Source of the DNA: Metridium senile
Taxonomy: Eukaryota > Cnidaria > Anthozoa > Actiniaria > Metridiidae
Length of the DNA stretch: 64,000 bases
Assembly (NCBI GenBank): GCA_949775045.1
Contig: OX459097.1
Span: 9,694,619 to 9,758,618 of the forward strand
Direction: 5' to 3'
A program made the translations under genes and the position numbers. The notes beneath the pieces were generated by a model. That model saw only the letters and a list, made by a program, of their open reading frames with translations, was not told where the DNA came from and made no database searches. Below are positions 26,253-37,575 of this stretch, in pieces (the first letter of the stretch is position 1; every line of letters begins with the position of its first letter).

Positions 26253-26307
26253 CACTTAGACTTGGAAATATCAACAGTACCAAGACCACCAATCGTAAGC
26301 TCGCCAT
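26253..26307 (-). CDS. Second candidate alternative first exon of the receptor gene (signal peptide)
   Basis: The ATG at 26307 opens 18 codons, MASLRLVVLVLLIFPSLS, then one G and the donor gtaagt. This is a short, strongly hydrophobic signal peptide ending in phase 1. It is compatible with the receptor acceptor at 6307 and equivalent in layout to the exon at 8059-8143. It lies about 18 kb upstream of that exon. Assignment to the receptor rests on phase, strand and the absence of any other nearby minus-strand exon; it is inference. Confidence 0.5.
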
Positions 26308-28295
26308 CGATAATGTGTACATTTGAGTCCAGGTACTTTCAAACTGGAAAACAAGGCGATAAAAGGAAGATTTTTAGTCCAAATTGAGTTGATGCCCTAG
26401 CGGCATTGGGTCTGTGTGAGTCGCGGTCGGCGGATGGTCCCTCAGTAGGAGTGTATGCATGTCACAAGCTGTCATGTCAACAGTTTCATTGTGTAGTGTC
26501 ATAGCACAATATCTTGCTAATCGAAACGTCATTTGACAGTTCAGTCTAGTTAGCAGTGAACTGCTGACCTGGTTCTCCAATAATTTACATCAGATCTTGA
26601 AATGCGTGGTGCTATACTAAGGGCGTATTGACCCTGTATCTATGTAAACTACCAACACAAGTGCACTAGTTGAAAAAACCTAAGATTAGAGCATTTAAAA
26701 GGAGGACGGACTTAGCCTCTTAAATTAGCCAATCAGATAACATCATTCGCAAATAATAACCGCAATCGATGGACTTTTCATAGCAGTCTTCCGCTCTACT
26801 ACTGTGAGCTTTCGACTTTTGCTAAACCGCGATTCTAAGAACACGATTATTTTTTTTCCTTAACAGCGCGCTCAATTTTTCATTAGCAGTTGACACGATA
26901 CAAGCTTGTGATGAGTGCAAACGAGGGACTTCAACTCCTGCACGCTTATCTCTCTACCTTTGATACTCCCGATATATCATTACAGATGAACCGAAATTTG
27001 ATCCCAAAAATGTCTGAATTCCTACGCTATTCAAAACCCCCAAAAACCCAGCAGAATTCCTAATGTCTAAAATCTGTGTTCATTATCGAGAGAGAAGTAC
27101 TGAGTAAGTATAGTAGAAATCGTACATTTTGTAAGTCAGTTTTGTTGGGGTTTTGTTTAATGTTTTGTTAAGTGATATGAAGCGACAGCCAGAGGAAATA
27201 CTGGAGATTTATGGGCTATTGACAGGATAGGGCAGGGTATTCATGTACAATAATCCAGTAATGTGTAATGTTTAACCGCGTTAGCTGCCTGCCTGCAGTT
27301 TTTACCGATACTGTCCTCTTGGGCGATATTTTTCTTCGTTTAAATTATTTCAATTGTGAAAATACTTAACGGTATAATTGAACAAATATTAAATCAAGGT
27401 TTTGTTATTAGTACTTTTGTACATAAATGATGTACATTATTTAAAAAGTATAATTGCAATAATTTTAAAACAATAACAAAAATTTTTTTATTATCTATCT
27501 TTTTTAACAAAAGAAAATTAATACTCCCCTAAAAGCTAGGATTATATAGGAGAAAGAATAGACAATTTCCAATATATATACAGCGTCCTAGTTCCTTTGT
27601 TAAATAATTAGTGTCAATTGTTCTAGTATTCTCAAGAGGGAATAAAATTCTGAATAAGAAAGAAAAGTCGTAAACCATTCTGGTACTGGTAAAATTACGT
27701 CATCGTGCAATTGGTTTATTGGGCATTCGAATGGGCTAAAAAATTACTGTGATAAAAGCATTCACTTTAAAAAACATGAGATCAATACATACTGTATCAA
27801 AATAATATTCAAATATTCTTTTAATTAATTGTGAAATTGTACTTGTTCGTTATTGAGTAAAAACAATAGAAATCTTAGCAAATTTAACTTTAATTATACT
27901 TTAACTTTGAAGATTTTTGACGGTGAATTAGTTTCAGTTTTTTTAAGATTTTCAAGGATAGATTAAAATATTTTTTTTCAAAATTTCCAAATTAAAACAT
28001 TTTTTCGAAATTTTAGAAGCAAAGAAACTGCAAATATTTGCTCCCTACACTCCCCCTGCCTCATACTGTGTGGATCACCCCAAAACTCTGGTTTGTACAT
28101 TTGCCTATTACAGTGTCAATTGACCCTGTGGCGTTTATGTACTGGCAAGAATTTCTACACATTTTAATTGCGATGTGGATTTTGAGGGGTTTAAAAGTTT
28201 CCGTTCAAAATCTTCAATTCAACCGCTGTTTTCTTTTGGAAGGAGCCCATTTCCCTCCTGCTTTTAGTAATTGTTTATCCACGAATTGAAGGCTG
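26308..28295. other. No gene recognised
   Basis: AT-rich DNA. 26540-26570 contains one GACGTTTCG word of the repeat family discussed elsewhere. 27380-27520 and 27780-28020 are almost pure A/T. Confidence 0.5.
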
Positions 28296-28512
28296 CGTAG
28301 CTAGGCTTTCGACTGGATAAATCCTTATCCATCGGATAAAACTTCGGAAAAACTTAGACCGGATTCTTTACACTGGAAACTCTTATCCGGACTAGTTTTA
28401 AGATGAATGAATTGAAAATGCGCTTTCAATAGACTGATAAATCCTTATTCATCGGATAAAACTTTATCAAAGATTCTTTACACTGGATAATTAATATCCA
28501 CTGGATAGGGCT
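28296..28512. repeat. GGATAA/TTATCC foldback repeat and (CCAT)n
   Basis: Repeated GATAAATCCTTATCCATCGGATAAAAC and CTTTACACTGGATAA words are self-complementary around ATCCxxxGGAT. Related fragments occur at 30625-30780 and 35490-35540. It ends in a perfect CCATCCATCC run (28513-28534). Confidence 0.75.
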
Positions 28513-28865
28513 GTCCATCCATCCATCCATCCATCATTTCTGCACGTTTTCATTCATTCTATGTCCATTTCTTGATAATTCATTTATCTTCTTTGCTCTC
28601 CAACACTCTTTCTTGTTTCTAGTCCGCGTTCACACTTTATTGGGATACCTTGGTATGTACTCTAGTCCTTAGTTCTACTCGCTATTGAAGACCAAAGGAA
28701 ACCCACACAATCTGTGGAATATATCTCGTTATCAATTACGGCAAATCCTTTGCGTCATTGCTGGCCGCCAACTCATGTCGCGATTTAGCACTTTGCACGT
28801 ACACTTGTAAAGATATGTGCAGACAGATAAAAGGTCATCCATGTCTGTTTCTTTTATATACCAGC

Positions 28866-29290
28866 AAATAAGAACTATTCCAAAAAAAATTGGTGTAACT
28901 TGCGCTCTATTACACTGTAACAGTGGCTGTTAATACAGTCTGATTTCAATACATTTCCAGTATTCTTTTCGGTCTTGGTTTGATGCTTGTTGCGACGTGA
29001 AAATGGTTTCAAAATGGGTTCAGTAAATACAAGACTCCGAGCCGCTTAAGAATGAACGATGAAAAAAGACAAAAACAAAACTATTCCACAAAAATTAGTG
29101 CAACTTGCGCTCTATTACACTGTAACAATGGCTGCATGTTATTACAGTCTGATTTCAATACATTTCCAGTACAAAACCAGTATTCTTTACGGTCTTGGCT
29201 TGATGCTTGTTGCGACAAGGGTTTTTAAAATGGGCGTATAAATACAAGACTCTGAGCCGCTTAAAAATGAACGATGAAAAAAGTATACAG
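28866..29290. repeat. Tandem duplication, about 210-bp unit, two copies
   Basis: Both copies run AACTATTCCA, AACTTGCGCTCTATTACACTG, TACAGTCTGATTTCAATAC, GGTCTTG, TTGATGCTTGTTGCGAC, AAATACAAGACTC, GAGCCGCTTA, GAACGATGAAAAAAG. Confidence 0.9.
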
Positions 29291-29639
29291 AAACAAAAAT
29301 CTTGCAATCCGAAAATCGTGAAAACTTTTTTTATCATCCGATAGTTTTTCACCCCTGTTAGTTCGAGCTGCGTCATTGTCATTTCTTGCAAAACCGAAGA
29401 CCATTTCACGATTCACACTTAATAGTGTGTCATACATATACTTCAGAATTTTACTGTACAGTCCTTGAATTGTCAAGAGTTTTAATTGTTTGATAATGTG
29501 AACGTTTGTAACAGTTAATGTCACATTCAGTGAAGATATTGTTGATCACTAATGAGGATGAGATTTTATCAAGAGAACCTGGAAACGTACGGTGCGAAAA
29601 CAAATTGTGGCTAAATTAGCCAGTGGACTGTTTTGATGA

Positions 29640-30545
29640 CTCTAGAAATTGGAATAAAGATTTGCCTTGCGAACCTTGTAATGTCTATTGGACTTGCAGA
29701 TAACTAGCAGTTAAATTAGCGTGGATTGTTTAGGTACGTGTTTATGATAAAGAAATTAGAGTAAAGATTTGCCATGCGAACCTTGTAATGTCCATTGGAC
29801 TAGCAGATAACTAGCAGTTAATTTAAATGTAAAATAAAAATTGTTCACATGAAGAAAGGTACATGTTAGCCACTATGTTATGCGAAATTTGCTCCGGTTG
29901 AAAGATCGATCCCCAGTGATTTGCACAAGTTTTATTACCTAATATTTTCAGTCAAATAAAATTGTTGTTTAAACTTTGTTCAACTGGTCCTAGACAGAAT
30001 TTAATAAGTCAGTTTACCAGTCTAAAGAATTTGTAGGATTTTTGTGGATTTATCCAATGAATATCGCTATTAAGCCTTCCTACAATCGGCTAGCCACAGA
30101 TATTGGAATTTGGAAAACTTAGAGAATTTGTAGAAGTTTTATCCACTGAACATAATCTAGGATTTATCGAGTGAGCAGCGTTATTCAGTGATCGATCGTG
30201 CAATTATACCCTTCAGTGTAATGAAGTTCAAAATTCTAGAGTACAAACGCTAAAAGTGTGCAATACTTTGTACTATTTACCACTAAATAGTGTTGATTAA
30301 ACAATAGAGAACAAAAGAATTTGCATAATTTAGCAGTATTTAGTGGTATTTATGTTGCACACTTTTAGTGTTTGTACTCTACCAACTGATTTAGATAAAA
30401 AAAACAAAAGCACAACAATCCTTTTTACTCGATGGGCATAGCACCATTTATTACTTTTTACTCCAATGGACCACTGCATGGTTCGCATGGCAAATCTTTA
30501 CTCTGATTTCTTTATTAAAGTCACCTAAACAGTCCATGCTAGTTT
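29640..30545. repeat. Large inverted-repeat element (about 0.9 kb)
   Basis: 29590-29825 contains two direct copies of a block with AAATTAG-AGTAAAGATTTGCCATGCGAACC and AGCAGATAACTAGCAGTTAA. The block returns in reverse complement at 30446-30545 (GGTTCGCATGGCAAATCTTTACT, AAACAGTCCATGCTAGTTTAAC). The interior holds another foldback (30238-30380) and no transposase frame. Confidence 0.8.
30238..30380. repeat. Nested foldback element with 26-bp terminal inverted repeats
   Basis: 30238-30263 (AGAGTACAAACGCTAAAAGT...) is the reverse complement of 30355-30380 (...ACTTTTAGTGTTTGTACTCT) with one mismatch. Inside, TACCACTAAATA pairs with TATTTAGTGGTA. Confidence 0.9.
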
Positions 30546-30815
30546 AACAAATGTATATATTAGGTAATAAATAAATATACATTGTATTGTATTGTGTATT
30601 GTAAAGGCTGATTATGAATAGCACTGAATAAATCCTTATCAAGCAGATAAAACTTAAATAAAACTTCAAACAAATAAAAACTATACATTGTGCATCTTGG
30701 GCTGGTTGTGGAATTAAATAAATCCTCATCCATTAGGATGAAATGTTTATAATAATATCTTTTATTCCAGATAATTCTCATACACCTTAACCAATCTTCC
30801 TAATGACAAAAAAGT

Positions 30816-31090
30816 GGAAACTAGCGAGTAAACTAGTATAGGCTGCGTCGGTGTTTGATATAAACGATAGGTAATACAATGAAATGTGTAACACCGTAAA
30901 AAATAGAAAGGGAAACTAGCGAGTAAACTAGTATAGGCTGCGTCGGTGTTTGATATAAACGATAGGTAATAGAATGAAACTAGCGAGTAAACTAGTATAG
31001 GCTGCGTCGGTGTTTGATATAAACGATAGGTAATAGAATGAAACTAGCGAGTAAACTAGTATAGGCTGCGTCGGTGTTTGATATAAACGT
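30816..31090. repeat. 66-bp tandem array, 4 nearly identical copies
   Basis: Each unit reads AAACTAGCGAGTAAACTAG-TATAGG, CTGCGTCGGTGTTTGATA, TAAACGATAGGTAAT. Starts are near 30816, 30911, 30976 and 31042; the first spacing is longer. Confidence 0.95.
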
Positions 31091-31094
31091 ACTA

Positions 31095-31195
31095 TAATGA
31101 AATTTGTAACACCGTAAGAAATGTTGACTTAACTTTACTGACGTTTCGAGCTTTAGCCCTTCTACCCAAATTTCATTATATTACCTATCATTCCT
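31095..31195. repeat. Flank of the array: ACGTTTCGAGCTTTAGCCC repeat
   Basis: AATGAAATTTGTAACACCGTAA, ACTGACGTTTCGAGCTTTAG, AATTTCATTATATTACCTATC. The outer words are inverted to each other, giving a small foldback. The same block follows the single copies of the 66-bp unit at 39425-39570 and 32707-32870. Confidence 0.8.
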
Positions 31196-31561
31196 AATGA
31201 CAGATCGACACTTGTATAGGAACCCAAGTGTTTGAATCAAAAATCAAAGTAAAAACGATAAAATGTATTATCTGGCTCAGTGTTCAGAATAGTTTCTAAG
31301 GACTTTACAAGCCGATATATTATCCCCCAAACAAAAAGTGCTAGCCATGGGCCATAAACGCTTTCACAGCATAAGGCAATCTGATCGTCCAGACGATTTG
31401 CCATCATAAATGTATTATCTGTCTTTTCAGGAACGTTTCTCAAGAGCTCACAAGATTATCTCCCCAAACACAAAGTCCCAAAACACCTTTCCAACAGTCA
31501 ACTTCCGTATTGACACTCAGTAAAACCTACAAATACCCAAAGAGTATTTCTTAAGTCTTCT

Positions 31562-31768
31562 TACCTTGTGGAGTCTCGCGAGAAGGGGCACGATTTCGGG
31601 ACTGACAGATGTAAGATTGAACCCTCTTGAAAGGCGATGGTTTGGAAGCAAATTTTCTGAAAAAGAACAATTTGTGGAGTGTTAGACAATTACGTTTAAC
31701 CCTCTTAACAGGAGATGGATTTGAAGAGATTCTCTGAAAAAAGAACGAGTTTTAGAGTGTGGAACTTT
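31562..31768. repeat. 83-bp imperfect tandem duplication; possible orphan exon 31562-31653
   Basis: AACCCTCTTGAAAGGCGATGG...TTTTCTGAAAAAGAAC repeats as AACCCTCTTAACAGGAGATGG...TCTCTGAAAAAAGAAC. On the minus strand a 92-nt stretch (about 31653 to 31562) is bounded by a cag acceptor and a gtaag donor and is open in all three frames, so it could be an untranslated or coding exon. No partner is established. Confidence 0.5.
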
Positions 31769-32706
31769 TTATAACGCAATATGGATTGATAAGTGATTTG
31801 AACTTTACACAAAGACTTGTTGATTCTCAGAGATGTACTTGAGGCTTTAAATATTAAGGCGATAGAAAATGGGATACACTGCAAAATGAAAAATGAATTG
31901 TATATTTTAAAGGCAAAATGTCTACCTTATTATAAAGGAAACAACTGAGCAATGATGTCTTTGCAAATACGCAATATTAATTTGTTGGACTGAGAATGTC
32001 ACCTTTTGATTGGGCGATAAAGTGTGTAACACAGTCGGCTAAACGCACACGATTGTTGAAGTGTAACGAATTGTAATTGACTCTGAAGGTGAATCCTTTT
32101 ATGAGGCGAGGACTTGCAAACATGCGTCTTGATTTCAACACTCGATGCGTAACTTTGTACGATACACAATGAAAACCTTAGAGCGACATCATTTCCCAAT
32201 CGGTGGACAATAGATAACTCCCCGCGACCGCAGAGGAAATAATTTCAAGTATTGACTCATTGACGCTAATCACATGGGCGGAGCTTAGAGCAGAGAGTCG
32301 TAACATAATACGTTATCCCTCTTGGTGTAAGATAATAAACCCGTGCAATAACAACTCATATTGACCTCCTTTTATATGATTTTAGAGTAAATACTTGGAG
32401 TTATACACCCTTAAGGGTTATTGACTCTGAATATGAGCTATTGTGAGTGTTACGGTGTATGAGGGTAGAATAGGGTAGAATATAGCAACATATGGTGGGT
32501 GACAGTATGTGGGGTGGTTTATGGTTATCTTCGGGGTGCATTGAGGATCTCGTGTATGTTGATTCGTAACATGATGATGATGAGCCGATAGTTGGGAATG
32601 GAATAGAAACAAAAATTGTACAATGTACATCAGATGGTTTATCTAGCTAGCGTTTAATTGTGTACTATATTTAAACAATTAGTTAAATATAAGTTAAACA
32701 ATAGGT

Positions 32707-32870
32707 AAAATGATGTATGATAAAATTTGTAACACCCTAAAAAAAAGTTGACTTAACTTTACTGACGTTTCGAGCTTTAGCCCTCCGTTCATTAGATTAC
32801 CTATCGTTTATATCAAACACCGACCCAGCCTATACTAGCTTACTCGCTAGTTTCCATTGATAAGTTAGAC
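32707..32870. repeat. Inverted single copy of the 66-bp unit with its GTTTCGAGC flank
   Basis: AAATTTGTAACACCCTAA, ACTGACGTTTCGAGCTTTAG, then in reverse orientation ATTACCTATCGTTTATATC, AAACACCGACCCAGCC, TACTCGCTAGTTTCC. Confidence 0.85.
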
Positions 32871-33203
32871 AATTAGCTCACAAATCTTTGATGCTAGGCT
32901 GTGATATGGAATGAGGATAATTTGGCGATAATGATATATGGAATCTATGCAATGCAATGTTCATATACAATGCATTAAGCTCACTTTATCATGTAAAATA
33001 CCTCCAAATGCGGAACCGTTTGATTTTAAAACGTTTGGTCCGCCTAAGAAGCGTTCAATTTCTAAACGACTTTAAATAAGTTGGCCAATTCTACACCCCC
33101 AAAGGCTTGCTGGTAAAATACCGTAGTGTGACCTATATAGAGAGACTTGGTATAATAAGACTCGAAACCTTTTGTCCTCTATTAAGAAGTAAAAACAAAC
33201 CTT

Positions 33204-33443
33204 TTAGAAAAACTGACTTGGAAAGAACCTATGCAGTAGAGAAGCATTCATGCGGTGACGATCGATGGTAAATTTTCCAAGTGCTTTATTTTTATTGCAT
33301 GAAATCAACGCAGGGGAACAAACTAAGCTCACCCTCAAACAATCATTAGGTGTAAATTGAGTTAGCACTTTATTAAAATTTGCACACTCATCCGAATCGA
33401 GCGCAAATACTCTTCCTAGCAATAAAAAACAGACCAGTAACAT
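33204..33443 (-). CDS. Small secreted-type ORF or signal-peptide exon, unidentified
   Basis: The ATG at 33443 opens 79 codons. The N-terminus MLLVCFLLLGRVFA is a convincing cleavable signal peptide (small residues before the predicted cut), followed by LDSDECANFNKVLTQ. The frame contains four cysteines after the signal. A good donor (AGG|gtgagc) occurs after residue 37 (phase 0), so it may be a first exon rather than a complete peptide. One possible downstream exon lies at 31562-31653, which stays open in the required phase. Phase 0 does not fit the receptor acceptor at 6307, so this is not another receptor first exon. I recognise no family. It could be chance. Confidence 0.3.
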   Translation of the reverse strand: MLLVCFLLLGRVFALDSDECANFNKVLTQFTPNDCLRVSLVCSPALISCNKNKALGKFTIDRHRMNASLLHRFFPSQFF

Positions 33444-33663
33444 AGTTTCTATTAATAACCGCGAAGGTCTTTAAATTAATCATAGCTCTACTGTTTGTTG
33501 TCTCTTTGGCTGCATGTTCTGATTGAGTCAAAGATAGTCACTAATTTAAGACCCGCGGTATTGCATGGCTAAAGTGTTTAAGCACCAACAATATTTCAGT
33601 TGTCTGATGAGTTATTGTCAAGTAATATTCAGAAGAGGGTTACAGTTAACCAATTTATTCTGA

Positions 33664-33910
33664 TTAGAGTGAAGTCATTTAACCCGTGAAATAGATGTTA
33701 GACTAATACACCTTCCACATTCCATTGTTTTCTTTTGAGTCTATTTGACTATTACACTTTTAATAGCAAGCAATTTCTATTTCACAGGTTAAATGCCTTC
33801 ACTCTACTTACAAAATGGTAGAGTGAAGTCATTTAACCCGTGAAATAGATATTAGACTAATACACCTTAGAAGTCTTTAATTCCATTGTTTTTTTTGTGT
33901 GTGTGTCTAC
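33664..33910. repeat. Foldback element plus partial tandem copy
   Basis: TAGAGTGAAGTCATTTAACC-CGTGAAATAGAT (33666 on) is matched in reverse complement by ATTTCTATTTCACAGGTTAA-ATGCCTTCACTCTA ending near 33819. A second left half starts at 33829. A diverged relative is visible near 18020-18130. Confidence 0.9.
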
Positions 33911-34069
33911 TTGACTATTACACCTTGACTATTTAATTTTGCTTCCTAGCTTAACTAGCGGTTCGAACACTTATTAATCAGTCAATCAATCGTACTACAA
34001 CTGAGTTAGAGCGGCGCTAAACCCGGCGACAAATAAGAAGCATTTGTAGAAACTACTAAGATTTTACCC

Positions 34070-34200
34070 TGGGTACCAGAGATTATTTTCTACTTGCTTT
34101 AACGTTTGTAAATAATAATATGCCTCATTTATAAATCTGACGGTTTGTGATTCAACGAGAATAACGAACACAGAATCCCTCTAGTTTCTAGGGCCGGTAC
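34070..34200. repeat. Dispersed repeat, copy 2 (partner at 14815-14970)
   Basis: Same ordered words as 14815-14970, with a short insertion after TTTGTAAATAA. Confidence 0.75.
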
Positions 34201-34589
34201 TAAGGTGTAATATCAATTTCGCTGATTTAGTGCCTTGAACACTATGTGAAATGCGGTGAGGAACTCGCAACCATCTAGGCCCATTCATATCTAAGAGTAG
34301 ACATTCTATTGAACACTATTTTAATATCTAATATATTATTAATACCCATTATTAAAGGTTTCATCCCCAAAATCTGTTTTTACGAGATAAAACACAAGCC
34401 CTTAAGTGACCACAGAGAGATTCCTTGCATGTCTGCACGGTGCGTCTCGACAGATCTTTGATCTTGATGGATTGTAAAATGATTAGTTGGTATGTAGAGT
34501 TAATTACATGGGCGGAGCTTAAAGGGTTAGACCGTCTGTGCGTATTTCCTGGGGACGACAGCTTTCTATTTACAGAACTGTGCCGACAT

Positions 34590-35415
34590 AACTTGGTCAT
34601 AACGAAACCAGCGCATATGGCAAGAAGCGCGCAAATGGCATGGAACGCGCAGTGGTACCACCTGTGCCCTCAGCTGACTGCAATATATCTAATATTGCTG
34701 CCGGCCTCAGTAACTATCTAATACATAATGCTTTGCAATAACGAAAGCAGCGCATATAGCATAGAGCGTGCACTGTTTGGGTACTTCAGTTAAGAAACTC
34801 AAATGCATATGTCCAACAGGAAATACGGGCCAACATGTTTTTACAGACCTGTCCTATTTCGCTGATGCTTAGCCTTAAAGAATCAGCGCATTTGGCATTT
34901 AACGCGCAATGAAGTACTACCTTTTGAAAAATGTTTGACCTAGAAAATTGAATGCATATGAGCAACTGGAATTATGGATCCAAGTGTTTTTGACACAACT
35001 GTTCTATTTCACAATGATGCTTAGCCTTAATGAAACCAGCGCATATGGTATGGAACGCGCAGTGGTACAAACGTTTGAATTAAAGATGTTTGTTATAGAA
35101 AGTTGAATGCGCGCACTGTGTTACACCAATGTTTGCTCGAGAAATATGAGAGGAAATATGGACCCACATTTTATAGACACGTCCTACTCTACTAGAATGC
35201 TTGGTCATAACGAAACCAGCGCACATGTTAAGAAGCGCGCACTGTGTTACACTAATGCTTGTTCGAGAAAGTTAAATGCATGGCCGAGAGAAACTATGGA
35301 CCCACATATTATACATCCGTCCTACTCTACTAGAATGCTTGGTCATAACGAAACCAGCGCACATGTTAAGAAGCGCGCACTGTGTTACATCAACGTTTAC
35401 TTGAGAAATTAAAAG
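34590..35415. repeat. Diverged tandem array, unit about 130-175 bp, 6 copies
   Basis: The phrase AACGAAACCAGCGCATATGG-ATGGAACGCGCAnTG recurs near 34603, 34741, 34877, 35030, 35210 and 35343. The last two copies are nearly identical (133 bp apart) and create a spurious 101-codon plus-strand frame. Confidence 0.85.
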
Positions 35416-35439
35416 CAATTTTTTATAGACCTCGAGCCT

Positions 35440-35549
35440 GTTGTACGAAGCCTGAATAACGATATTAACGGGAAAAAACTATACACATTCTATACACTGG
35501 ATAACTCTTATCCAATGGATAACTTTATCCAGGCTTCGTACAATCCGCC
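35440..35549. repeat. Small foldback element, TTGTACGAAGCCTG termini
   Basis: TTGTACGAAGCCTGAATAAC at the left pairs with TTTATCCAGGCTTCGTACAA at the right. The interior has the TGGATAACTCTTATCCAATGG word shared with 28296-28512. Confidence 0.9.
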
Positions 35550-36190
35550 CCTGTCCTATTCTATACTTTAATGCTTGGTCGACAAGACAAACCAGCACAT
35601 ATATAGCATGGAGTACTTATACGGTACTTCCTTAAAAAAAAGTCGGCTGAGGCAATTGTACGACCTATAGAATCTATAATACCCCGACATACGTCAATCC
35701 AACGTTTTATATACAATATTTTAGTAATTACCTTGCATGTATCTATAAGTATCGTACGAGTGTATGTATTGAAAGATGTGCTAGTAATCTTGTTATAGGG
35801 TTGATTAGAAAGGAGGAGCTAAAACCCACAGGAACCCCATGGACACGGCACACCTTACCATAACCGCACGGAAAGTAATACTATCCTAATAAATATTGTA
35901 ATCTTACGATGATTACGGTATAATATTGGGTTTTAAGCATGTTCCTAGACCAATCAGAGTGCGTGTTCTATCAGAAGTATACAATATTAAGTGCATAATT
36001 GCACCGTCGAACCCACCCCATTTCACAGCAGAATTGTTTCACAGCAGAATTGCTGTGTAAACAAAACTGCAAGTACAAAATAATATTAATTAAAAATACA
36101 AACAAACAAAACGACAAGAAAACAGACAAAGCAAAAGCAAATCAACTAAACAAAAAAACTGTAAACAAAACAACAAAGACGAAACAGAGC
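35550..36190. other. No gene recognised; A-rich tail
   Basis: 36060-36190 is an AAACAAACAAAACAAC-type A-rich tract. It recurs at 36480-36570 together with a duplicated AGCCTAATTATCGTACAnGGTA segment (36400 and 36567). Confidence 0.6.
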
Positions 36191-36395
36191 TAGCCTGCAA
36201 AACAGGCGTTCTTTTGGATTTTTTGAAAAATCGGATTTTGAGGTTCCTGTGTTGTAGCGAAAAGGGAGCCCCCTCTTCCATCTTTCCTTTTTAGTGTAGG
36301 CCCAATGCTTTTCGTGGGTAACAAGACAACACAGGAACCCCACAATCCGATTTTTCCCCAAAAACCTAAAAGAACGCCTGTTTTTTAGGCTAAAG
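36191..36395. repeat. Foldback element, arms of about 65 bp (AGCCTxxAAAACAGGCG termini)
   Basis: The left arm AGCCTGCAAAACAGGCGTTC ... AAATCGGATTTTGAGG ... TTCCTGTGTTGT is matched by the right arm ACAACACAGGAACCCCACAA ... ATCCGATTTTTCC ... GAACGCCTGTTTTTTAGGCT. A-rich DNA follows to 36745. Confidence 0.9.
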
Positions 36396-36747
36396 CAAGC
36401 CTAATTATCGTACATGGTATCTCATGCAAACAAAGAAATGAAAACGAAAAAACATTATTTATACTATCACTTATATTTCAAAAGCAAAAAGCTAAAAACA
36501 AAAAAACAAATCAACTAACAAAACAAAAAACTGCAAACAAACAAAACAACAAAGACAAAAAAAAGCCTAATTATCGTACACGGTACACATGTATCTCATG
36601 CAGACAATGAAATGCAAACGAATAAACACTATTCCTATCACTTTATATTTCAAACAAAAAAGTATACATATTTCTTTTCTACTTGCTTTGTTTTTAAATA
36701 AGGAACTTATTGTGACATTCTATTCTTTTAAAACATCGAGATATTGC

Positions 36748-36890
36748 CGGTAGCTTGTGAAAAGGCTCAAGGGGGTTGGGAAGGAGGGGAGAGGGGAAAG
36801 GAAGGGGAGAGGGGATTATTCCCCTTCCCTTCCTATCCCCTCCCCTCCTCCCAAATCCCCTTTAGCCTGTTCACAGGCTATATTGCCGGT
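36748..36890. repeat. Purine/pyrimidine foldback, arms of about 60 bp
   Basis: AGCTTGTGAAAAGGCT then a GGGAGGGGAGAGGGGAAAGG purine arm, mirrored by a CCCTTCCTATCCCCTCCC pyrimidine arm and AGCCTGTTCACAGGCT. Related elements lie at 41252-41495 and 58470-58602. Confidence 0.9.
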
Positions 36891-36978
36891 AAACACATGC
36901 GCTAAAGTACTACAAGGCTATACATCTTTTTCTATAAACAGAGAGTAAGGAAATTCTCAGGCTTTACTTTTACAATAG

Positions 36979-37191
36979 TCTCCTTCACAGTTCCCTGCGC
37001 CAAATTGAAAGATAGCCGGCCCTTTGCATTAAAGCGAGACGAACGTTGAGCTTACAATGTTAGAGACACGCGAATAACTGTCCCGAAAGGTGTTAAAAGG
37101 TCTCTATCATTGCAAGCTCAATGTTCGTCTCGCTTCGATGCAAAGGCCCGGCTACATTTCAAGATGAAGCACGGAATTATGAAGCGGGGAC
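36979..37191. repeat. Foldback element, family A copy 2
   Basis: The left arm CAGTTCCCTGCGCC ... AAGCGAGACGAACGTTGAGC ... GTTAGAGAC pairs with the right arm GTCTCTATCATTGCAAGCTC ... GTTCGTCTCGCTTCGATGC ... GCCCGGCTAC. It matches 1480-1692. Confidence 0.9.
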
Positions 37192-37377
37192 GTTTTGCTT
37201 TAATTGCGCATATCATTTATAACCAAGGTAAAAATTACATCATTACAAGAGTGTTTTGATTGACTACGCCTGTCACAGTACACCCTGGCAGTCTTGAAAT
37301 CTAACCACTGAATCTTTACATTGATTGAGAAGTGTGTTTTGTCCTCCTGCGCGTGCTACTCATTTTTTTTATTGGGC

Positions 37378-37575
37378 TTCTTGTTTCCATTCTCTCTTTT
37401 ATAAAACAGGAAGCCCATACTAGTGAAGCGCAGGAAGCTACTATTGTCTAAGTTGAAAATGTATACATTTTTAGTCTTCTTCGCAGTCGTTTTAGTGTCG
37501 GGCTTCCTGTGTCCCTGTGTTGTTGGGGAGGGACACAGGAAGCCCAACACTAAAAACGGCTTCGAGGAAGACTAA
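37378..37575. repeat. Long hairpin, GGGCTTCCTGTGTCCC stem
   Basis: TTTTAGTCTTCTTCGCAGTCG ... GGGCTTCCTGTGTCCCTGTG folds onto AGGGACACAGGAAGCCCAAC ... GAGGAAGACTAAAA around 37523, with a stem of about 50 bp. A TTTATT (AATAAA on the minus strand) at 37368-37373 could serve as polyadenylation signal for the ABHD16A gene ending at 37720. Confidence 0.85.
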
